NCBI GenBank assembly: GCA_011037195.1
Contig: JAAEAF010005008.1
Location: 1-64,000 of the forward strand
DNA from: Triatoma infestans
Taxonomy: Eukaryota; Arthropoda; Insecta; Hemiptera; Reduviidae
DNA length: 64,000 nt
Direction of reading: 5' to 3'
Positions 56,753 through 64,000 of the stretch are shown piece by piece. Under the pieces are notes generated by a model. It made no database searches, had not been told where the DNA came from, and saw only the letters and a list, made by a program, of their open reading frames with translations. How positions within the stretch are numbered: position 1 is the first letter of the stretch; every line of letters starts with the position of its first letter. Both the position numbers and the translations under genes were made by a program.

Positions 56753-57910
56753 TAATGGGATGCCAATCATTAAAGATTCATAGGATCCGAAGAGCGGAGA
56801 AACACATAAATGAATCAAAAGTTAGTTACTTTCGATGCATATAAATAAAGCGACAACAGTACAGTTCAAGATAGTTTACGACCAGTTTACAACCAGTCAG
56901 CAACCCACCTTCTAATCACTCAGCCAGTCTGTCTCTTTATATTTCTCTCGCTACCTAAATTCTATTTTACTATAATGTCCTTACAGTTTGTGTGTTCTTT
57001 TCCTTATATAGTGAAATGTTTTTGGTGTGATGTTGTGTTTGTTGTATGTTTGCAGTAGCACGAGCGGTTTTCTAAAAGGGCTTATAAGTATATATGTTCA
57101 AGAGAGAATAAGAATAATCAAGAGATCACCATTGTTTTTTAAAATAAATATATTATTCTCTAAGCAAATTTAAGTACTTTACAATATCACTATTATATCT
57201 TAATAAATCAGATGTATATCTAGAATAAATGCAAATCTCTATCACAGGCACAGAGTTTGAGAGAGCGATTCCTCAAGCAAGTGTTCTGGCTTGGGAAGCA
57301 GAATGCAGACTGTATTCTTTGAAAGCAGAAGCCAGACTGTCCTGAAGGAATGCTCTCTCTAACAGAACAGTTGGCCAAGTAGCATTGTATCAATTTAACG
57401 TATTTTTGTGCCTTTGTTTCCCTAATAGCAATGACCTAGTTTGTAGTATACCTGGCTCTATACCCATCACTAAATACACTATTTGAACTATCTAATTTTC
57501 ACAAAACTATTTTCTAAAACTATTATTTTTCCATTTCGTTCTTCCACTACATAGTGTTCAGCATATTATCTAGTTTACTTCTCTAAAATCCATTCTCTCT
57601 AATTCTCTCTGCTTCTCACATCCATTATAGGCCGCAAGGGGTATCTGTTACATACAGTTATTTGGGGAGTAGCGACCCTATGGGTTACCAGAGCTCAAGT
57701 ACTCCATGCACTTCATCAGTACAGTACACAATACACTTAAATTACATACACTCTTCTACACTTTACAGACAAGGACAAACACAACACACAAACTAAGATC
57801 TCCGTCCCTAGTTAATTGGCGAAAGCCAAGGGAGAAGGAAGGGATTAGATCAGTGGTAGCGCGCTGGACTAGCAACGCGGAGGTCCCGAGTTCGAATCCA
57901 GTATGCTGCG
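56753..57910 (+). mobile_element. hAT-like/tRNA-like composite, split by a solo LTR
   Basis: It starts with the terminal repeat TAATGGGATGCCAATCATTA. Sequence with atataaataaagcg and accagtcagcaacc follows, to 57011; then the solo LTR (57012-57550); then the composite resumes with gtgttcagcatattatctag and goes on to ggccgcaaggggtatctgtt and the tRNA-like head with A box gattagatcagtggtagcg and B box gagttcgaatcc (57890-57901). A partial second copy (57907-58163) begins abruptly at gacagctgaatagttcggaa. Confidence 0.8.
57012..57550 (+). mobile_element. Solo LTR nested in composite
   Basis: Begins TGAAATGTTTTTGGTGTG and ends in TTCCACTAC, homologous to 51257-51817. The word atag lies at 57008-57011 and 57551-57554; the last A of the LTR overlaps it. 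The composite sequence on the two sides joins cleanly, so the insertion is later. Confidence 0.8.
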
Positions 57911-58163
57911 ACAGCTGAATAGTTCGGAACAGTTTACGACCGTTTTACAAGAGTACAATCAGTCAGCAAACTTTCTATTTACCTTCCCATTACTCAGCCA
58001 GTCTGTCTCTTTATATTTCTCTCGCTAAATTCTCTCGCATTAGCTAAATTCTATTTTACTGTAATGTGCTTACAATTTGTATGTTCTTTTCCTTATATAG
58101 TGTTTAGCATATTATCTAGTTTATTTCTCTAAAATACATTCCCTCTAATTCTCTCTGTTTCTC
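57907..58163 (+). repeat. Partial tandem copy of composite
   Basis: It repeats the part of the hAT-like composite from gacagctgaatagttcgg to ctctctgtttctcac, as in 56840-57011 plus 57555-57620, but without the LTR. It therefore represents the uninterrupted state. Confidence 0.75.
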
Positions 58164-58169
58164 ACTTTA

Positions 58170-58672
58170 AAGAAAATCACTGGAGCCGGTATAAAAAAAA
58201 AAAACTATTCTGTTAAGGTCTATTACCAGATTAATCGATTTTCCTTAAATCTGGGGAATTGTAGGAAAAAATGTTTAATGAACCTTTAATATTATATAAG
58301 GCAAAACGATATTGGGCAATGTAGAGGAAAGCGTAACTTTCCTCTCTTCCAATCAAAAGTTATATTTTTGCTGGAAAGACATTTCAAATAAAGTGATAGG
58401 ATTCTTTATTTAGATATCTTATGAAGGCAAACGATGGAGCCATTCAAAAAAAAAAAAATTATTAAGAACTAAAAAAATGCAGTATATTCATTTAATAACT
58501 TCCGGTAGAAGGATTTAGACCAAAATCTATAAAAACACACATCGATCAATAAAACCCACATTTTCTTACTCACTGTATTTTGAATACACATACTTCCGGC
58601 GAAAAACTCGATATCGAAAATTCAATGAGATCGCAATTATCTTCTCTTTCCAAAATAACAGAAAGTAAAGGC
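58170..58672 (-). mobile_element. Abundant repeat, truncated, upstream of a full copy
   Basis: Monomer sequence, then aacttccggtagaaggat, acttccggcgaaaaactcga and ttatcttctctttccaaaat, a decayed hairpin. Its end is followed within about 10 bp by the start of the next copy, so the two are in tandem. Confidence 0.65.
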
Positions 58673-58676
58673 AAAA

Positions 58677-59630
58677 AATCTCGTGTGAAACACTCACGCA
58701 ACCTTCTCTTACTCCAGTTCTCAAAATTATAATTGACAATTTTAATAGTTTGTGTACCAAATTTAATGAAATTCGTTGAAAACTAAAAGCGCACTTCCGG
58801 TTTACTAATTTTCTTGAAACTCGGAATTTTGGCCATCTATTTATTTCTAATTAATTTTGTTTGGATGATAGAATTGTATAATCAACTTTAGAGAAAAACA
58901 TAACCCCACTCTTCCCCCATAAATGCCTTAAATGAATTTTCCCAGAAAAATGTTTTGAATTAAAGTTTTAGTTTATACAGGAAGTTTCAAGGAAATCGTT
59001 GGAGATATTTTGGGAAAATTGCGAAAAAGTTATCCGATTCTTTTGAAACTCGGAATTTCAACAACATATTCAATTCGAATTAACATAGTTTAGAGGCTGG
59101 AATTGTATGATAAACTGAAATAGCACTTTAGATGAAAAATTAACCCCACCCCTCCCCCATAACTGCCCTTAAATGAATTTTCCCAAAGAACAACATTTCA
59201 AATAAAAGTTGTAGCTCTTTGTATGTGTGGTTGATATTCCAATTTTAAAGAAAATCGTCGGAGCCATTTATGAGATAATCGCAAAAAGTAAAAAGTCTAA
59301 CTGATAAAGTGGTACTTCCGGTTGAGGAATTTTGACAGATGACCCACTGTCAGATGCATGAATGATACCTAAACGAATATAAGTTCAACTTCTACGATTT
59401 TCGGTTTTGAGCTATGCTGTCACACACACACACCAACACAACACACACCCACAAAAAAAACACACAAACACAACACACCCACACACACACACACACACAC
59501 GTACAATTTGCTAAAAACCACTTTTTTGGACTCATGGCACCTCAAAACGGATATTTCCGATGAAAATTCGATATCGAAAATTTCACACGATTACCATACT
59601 TCCTCTTACTTAGGAGTAAGAGAAAGTAAA
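58677..59630 (-). mobile_element. Full abundant repeat, two monomers
   Basis: Starts tctcgtgtgaaacactcacg, with monomers marked by gcacttccggtttactaatt (58792) and gtacttccggttgaggaatt (59312). The second boundary between them is eroded. A long CA tract (59420-59500), gactcatggcacctcaaaac and the hairpin acttcctcttacttaggagt ... agaaagt complete it near 59628. Length is about 955 bp. Confidence 0.85.
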
Positions 59631-60305
59631 AAATCATTACTAGAGTTCTACCATTTCCCTTCATTAAAATATAATATATTTTGAAAATATTATATCCCAG
59701 TTTTCTCTTGGATGATAATATTTTTCTCATATCATTGAGATTGTCCTTTCTCTCTTTAATAGAAAATTCGTTTTAATAAAACCCTCACACATTGGCAACT
59801 CCCAATTATGTGCTTTGTAAGCATTTAGGTCAAGTCATTACATGGTACCATTAGTTTTTTGTTTTATTTTTATGATAAGCCAAAATGACATGTGTCATAC
59901 GCATACTCCTTTTTCATTTTTCATCCACTCTTTTTTGTTAATTTTGTTTTCTTTTTTAACATTGTTTACTACATCAGTCAGTACTAATTACTTTGCTAAT
60001 TATTTGGTTATTTCTGTAAAAAAAAAAAAAATCTGGTATAAAACACACCCACAACTTTCCCTTACTGGTTTTTTAAATATTTTTTGGGGGTAATGAACCT
60101 GTTGGTTATTGTGCCCTATGACTCGATAATCAAATATGTAAACACAGACAACTAGACATTACAGACAATAAGTAAGTTAACACAGTGACTATTTAATAGC
60201 GTAATGAATATTTAATAAGAGAACCAGTCTAATGGCTTCACTAGCACTGATACACGAATGCAACTATCTAACACTTTACAACAATCAACAATAACAATCA
60301 AAATT
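59631..60305. other. AT-rich stretch with one repeat end
   Basis: At about 60032-60075 lies a TCTGGTATA variant of the abundant-repeat end. No gene. Confidence 0.5.
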
Positions 60306-60309
60306 ATAA

Positions 60310-61605
60310 AACTATATTCCGTCATATAGGCGGATATCTTCTAAGTACTGTACTAATCTATTAATGTTGTGAGATCATTACCGAGAGCTTCCTGTATTCT
60401 ATTTGGAATAGAGTTGAATAATCTCCATCTATTGTATAAAGGACAATATTGAACTATATGTTTTACTGTCAAGGGGCAGTTATAGGTGTTACATCTAGGG
60501 GCCACTTCTCTACTCATCAGGTATCCGTGAGTTACGCGGGTATGACCAATTCTCAGTCGAGCTATCACCACTTCTTCCCTCCTGTTATCTCTGAAACAGA
60601 TGTCCCAGGGTGCTCCGATCCCCCTAATTTCCCTCACTTTGTTATCACTCACTGAGCTCCACTCATCTTGCCAATCTTGACGAATTTTCTTTTTAATACC
60701 ATTTATTACGTCAAGTGGCATGTGTCTTTCGAATATGGTCTCCATATTTGTCGCCTCTTTAGCAACCAAATCAGCGGGTACATTCCCTGCAATACCTGAG
60801 TGCCCTGGCACCCAAACAAAGACAACATTAGTTCCTTCCTGTCTCATGTTGCACAGGGATGTATGGATATTGTGTACAATTGGGTGCTTCGAATAGATTT
60901 GTTTTTAGAGTATAAGGAGCTCATTGAGTCTGAACATATCGCTATGCGCCCCTCAATTTCTCCGACAATAGTAAGTCCATATGAATTGCATACAGTTCTG
61001 CTTGGTATCCGCTACTTAAAGATGGCAATCTGAACTTGTAGATTCTGTCACGGATGACAGCAGCCTCACAGCCTTTGGATTCTTTGATCTGCCAGTGAAA
61101 ACAACATATACGGGTTTCATTCGATCCATAAGTTCTAGGTAATACTGTTTATAAATGGACATTGAGTTTGAATCCTTACGATATTTAAGTAGGGTTGAAT
61201 CAACTATTATAGGGGGGAATTATCCGGGGGGGCTCTCGTATTCTGCTGGAGATAAAACATTGCAGGTATAGAAATGTTTTTTCTGTAATTATGCCTTTGC
61301 ATCTTAGGCCGAATGGTCTGGTTGCGCGTATCTTTCTGTCATACAGTTGTTCCAGCGTGAGGCTACTAATCATTCTGTAGCAAAGACTCGATATTTTACT
61401 GAGAAGTTAAGAGCCAGGGATAATTGTCGGCACCTACATGATAACGGAGGTTCACATGCCCCGTCGACATACATACTTATTTTAGGGCTACTTTTAAACG
61501 CGCCTATAGACAATCTAATTTCATGGTTATGTATAACATCGAGTTGCTTCAGGATGTTTTGCCTAGCTGAGTTACTGTTATTAATACAATTATATTAATA
61601 TAAAA
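60310..61605 (-). pseudogene. LINE ORF2 fragment: RT end, RNase H, knuckle
   Basis: Minus strand. Near 61590-61450 I read NILKQLDVIHNHEIRLSIG and FKSSPKISMYVDGACEPPL, the conserved block after the RT palm in jockey/I-type elements. Further on come SSGYQAELYAIHMD (first RNase H acidic residue, about 61010), CSDSMSSLYS (second) and FVWVPGHSGIAGNVPADLV (third, about 60800). The end has a knuckle CNTYNCPLTVKHIVQYC, C-x4-C-x5-H-x4-C. Frameshifts near 60900 and stops near 60930, 61200 and 61375 disrupt it. The 164-residue open frame at 60847-60353 is the longest intact part. No endonuclease or RT palm is retained. Confidence 0.88.
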
Positions 61606-62189
61606 TGGCAAATTTTATTTAAACTGTAAATTTTGCCCATTTGTCCTAATTGAAATATAGAGTGGGGAGGGGGAACATGTACTAACCCTTCCAACCCAAA
61701 CAGCTAGAGAAGCAAGCGATATAATTGAAATTTAACGTCACAAGTTCCGCAAAACTATGTCAAATTCAATTTTATTTTCTCTTATATGAGGAAGTATTGC
61801 TTTCTTGTAAAATTTTCAAAACAGAGTTTTTACTGGAATTACATGTTCTGAAGTATACCGAATAAGGAAAAAGTATTTTTAGCGAATTGTCTGTATGTGT
61901 GTCTGTGTGTGTAAGAAAATATCTCAAATACGAAAATTCGCCCGCAAGAAGCTAAAACTTGGTATTCCGTTTAGATACTTACAATCGTATCTGAGACGAA
62001 ATTTTCGGGCAAAAATACATCAACCGGAAGTGCATTATTACTGATTTTTTTTATTTCAGTTTTTCGCGATTGTCTAGGAAACAGCTCCATCAAGTTTCTT
62101 TAAAATTCGTATACTTTCTAAACAAATGAATCTTTATAATTTTTCTAGGAAAATTAATTTTTTGAAGGGTTCTGAATATAAATATGCAT

Positions 62190-62417
62190 TAAAAGCACTG
62201 CTAGGGGGCGGGTGTTGGTGTAGTGGTTATGAGCATGGACTTATAAGTGGGAGGACCCCAGTTCGAGTCCAGCGTATAACTGCTAAATTTTATATTTCTT
62301 GAAAAATGTTATTAGTAAAGTAGGTGCTTTCTGCCCCCGACCACGACACCTAATTTGGTAGTTGGACGTTAAGCCCGCCTGAATAAGTAGGCATTACTTT
62401 ACTAAAAGCACTGCTAG
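62190..62417. repeat. 15-bp target-site duplication around SINE
   Basis: taaaagcactgctag occurs at 62190-62204 and 62403-62417, perfectly matching. Confidence 0.95.
62205..62402 (+). mobile_element. tRNA-derived SINE, 198 bp, full length
   Basis: The head has an A box tggtgtagtggttatgagc (62217-62235) and a B box agttcgagtcc (62261-62271), so it should contain an RNA polymerase III promoter. The 3' part contains cacctaatttggtagttgga and aataagtaggcattacttta, without a long A run. It is a different family from the gattagctcag SINEs. The perfect 15-bp target duplication indicates a fairly recent LINE-driven insertion. Confidence 0.88.
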
Positions 62418-62562
62418 AATTCCATATTTGAAGAAAATCAGCTAACCGGAAGTATTACTTTACAGAATAGGTTTTTTTTAGTTGTGTGGAATTTTCTCCA
62501 TTACGTCAATTATGATTTCCTTTAACTAACTTAGTTAACCGCATAGATATAACCCTATTTTT

Positions 62563-63527
62563 ACTTTCTCTTATTCCTAGTAAGAGGAAGTATTGTAATC
62601 TTGCCAAATTTTTCGATATCGAGTTTTCACCGGAAATATCCGTTTTGAGGTCCCCTGAGTCCAAAAAAGTGGTTTTTAGCAAATGGTGTGTGTGTGAAAA
62701 ATCGCAGAAAGTTTAAACTTGATATTCCGTTTAGGTATCACCATTGGATCCGACAATAGGTGAGCGGTCAAAATTCCTCTACCGGAAGTACCCCATTTTA
62801 CGGAATGTTTTTTTTAACTTTTTTGCAATTTACTCGAAAATGGCTGCAACGATTTTCTTAAAACTTACTACATCAACCACACATAGAAAGATCAACAATT
62901 TTTATTTAAATCATTTCTCCGGGAAAATGCATTTAAGGGCACTTTTAGGGGAGGCGGGGTGGTGGTAGTCGGGTTGTCCTCTAAAGTGCTATTTTTGTTT
63001 ACTATACAAGTCTGTCATCTAAATAATATTAATTAGAATTAAATGTATTGTTGAAATTCCGAGTTTGAAAAAAATCAGATGACCGGAAGTGCGTTTTTAC
63101 TGAAATGTATTTTTCAGTTTTCTGGTTTTTTCTCGAAAACGGCTTCAATGATTTTTTTTAAACTAGGAATGTGAACTACAAATATAAAGATCTACAACTT
63201 TTATTTAAAACATTTTTCTGGAAAAATTCAGTTAAGGGCACTTTTAGGGGGGAGGATTGGGGTTATGTTTTGCTTTAAAATGCTATCGTAGTTGATTATA
63301 AAATTCTACCATCCAACCAAAATTAATTAGAAATAAATAGATGGCCAAAATTCCGAGTTTCAGGAAAATTAGTAAATCGGAAGTGCGCTTTTACTGAACA
63401 TTTTTTTTTTCAGTTTTCGATGAACTCCAAGGAATTTCATCAAATTTGGTACAGAAACTATAAAATTTGTCAATTACAATTTTGAAAACTGGAGTAAGAG
63501 AAAGTTGTGTGAGTGTTTTACACCAGA
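62563..63527 (+). mobile_element. Reference full copy of abundant hairpin-ended repeat
   Basis: The hairpin occupies 62563-62591 (arms actttctctta and taagaggaagt). The conserved cgttttgaggtcccctgagt and a GT tract (62687-62696) follow. Monomers start with accgg at 62781 and 63082 and a partial third with atcgg at 63376: periods of 301 and 294 bp. The end is gtgagtgttttacaccagat at 63527. The word agtaagagaaagt (63493-63505) is the inverted partner of actttctcttatt (62563-62575). No protein is encoded. The architecture resembles DINE-1/Helentron-associated elements, but I see no Rep/helicase partner here. Confidence 0.88.
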
Positions 63528-63529
63528 TT

Positions 63530-64000
63530 TTTTTTAATTGAATCATTTTTCTTTTTTGTTTTGTTTTTTGTTTTTTATTGATATTTACAACTGCAAAAGG
63601 ACACTGCTACAAGTAAATATGTTAAATGGCAACTTCTTAAATAAAAGGAATGTGGATTGGAGAAGACATTCAGCGATAGCTCTCCACTATCATGAATTAT
63701 TCTATAAGGTGGTCACGGGGCTATCTTCTCTTCAGCCACCTGCACGGATTGTCGGGAATAGTGTTTGAAGAAAGCTGGTGAATTAAAGGAGATGAACAGT
63801 TAAGGATGAATGGAATTTAAGGAAACGAGTTTTGGCTAGATGGTTAACGAAAGGAATGTTTATTAGATCAGTGTGGATAGTGGTGAGGTTAGCATTACAG
63901 TAGGGTGCATTATCATTTTTTTCAAAAATAAATTGATTTTCAATAGTTGTGCGGAATTCGTAGCGTTAAATTTCAAATGTTACCTGCAGTTGGTTCAATG
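63530..64000. other. Window end, no recognised gene
   Basis: T-rich sequence, then mixed composition. A plus-strand open frame at 63538-63768 begins in low-complexity DNA and has no recognisable domain. Confidence 0.45.

Larger units (their letters stand above)
61770..62560 (+). mobile_element. Abundant repeat split by a SINE
   Basis: Begins with a hairpin remnant (tctcttatatgaggaagta), passes a GT-rich tract (61890-61912), tcaaccggaagtgcattatt and monomer sequence. It is interrupted at 62205-62402 by a SINE and resumes with aattccatatttgaagaaaa and aaccggaagtattac. Confidence 0.7.

Overview
This is a 64 kb stretch of AT-rich arthropod-type nuclear DNA, probably from an insect (a hemipteran is possible, but nothing here proves it). 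I found no host protein-coding gene: there is no long open frame, no recognisable exon series and no bacterial-style operon. Nearly all recognisable sequence is transposable-element debris: Tc1/mariner, hAT-like, several non-LTR retrotransposon lineages, solo LTRs, tRNA-derived SINEs, foldback/MITE-type palindromes, and two larger families described below. Many insertions still show target-site duplications, so their order of arrival can be read.

Layout. 1-2.05 kb: AT-rich, little recognisable. 2.05-4.85 kb: a three-level nest, in which an abundant repeat is split by a Tc1 element that is itself split by a 5'-truncated LINE. 5.2-7 kb: tRNA-like/hAT-derived sequence plus an 861-bp-offset direct duplication. 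8.6-12.2 kb, 19.5-20.0 kb, 30.1-30.3 kb, 32.2-32.5 kb, 37.1/38.2 kb and 43.7 kb: Penelope-like or retrozyme-like repeats carrying hammerhead-ribozyme motifs. 15-17 kb: an LTR with a possible primer-binding site, then a decayed jockey-type LINE. 18.3-19.2 kb: an 883-bp hAT-like element with an 8-bp target duplication and an internal tRNA-like block. 25.8-26.5 kb: the C-terminal end of a LINE with a restriction-like endonuclease. 34.2-40.9 kb: a very large, nearly perfect palindrome centred at about 37.69 kb. 42.2-43.6 kb and 60.3-61.6 kb: LINE fragments with RNase H on the minus strand. 46.5-47.5 kb: an isolated GC-rich insert headed by a tRNA-like sequence. 51-58 kb: solo LTRs and hAT/tRNA-like composites. 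58-63.5 kb: tandem copies of the abundant repeat, one split by a SINE.

Two things stand out. First, two related repeat subfamilies share a hammerhead ribozyme core (CTGANGA, stem II, GAAA, CCGG, TH) whose stem II differs in sequence but stays paired, which supports a conserved RNA structure. Second, a repeat of about 290-970 bp occurs in some 25 full or partial copies; it has a 29-bp hairpin at one end, a TCTGGTGTG motif at the other, 13-bp subterminal inverted repeats, an inner CA-rich microsatellite and 0-2 monomers of about 300 bp. This architecture resembles the DINE-1/Helentron-associated non-autonomous elements of insects. The 2.3-kb palindrome arms are either a recent inverted duplication seeded by a foldback transposon or an assembly artefact; the sequence alone cannot decide. 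All interpretation is by eye, without database search.
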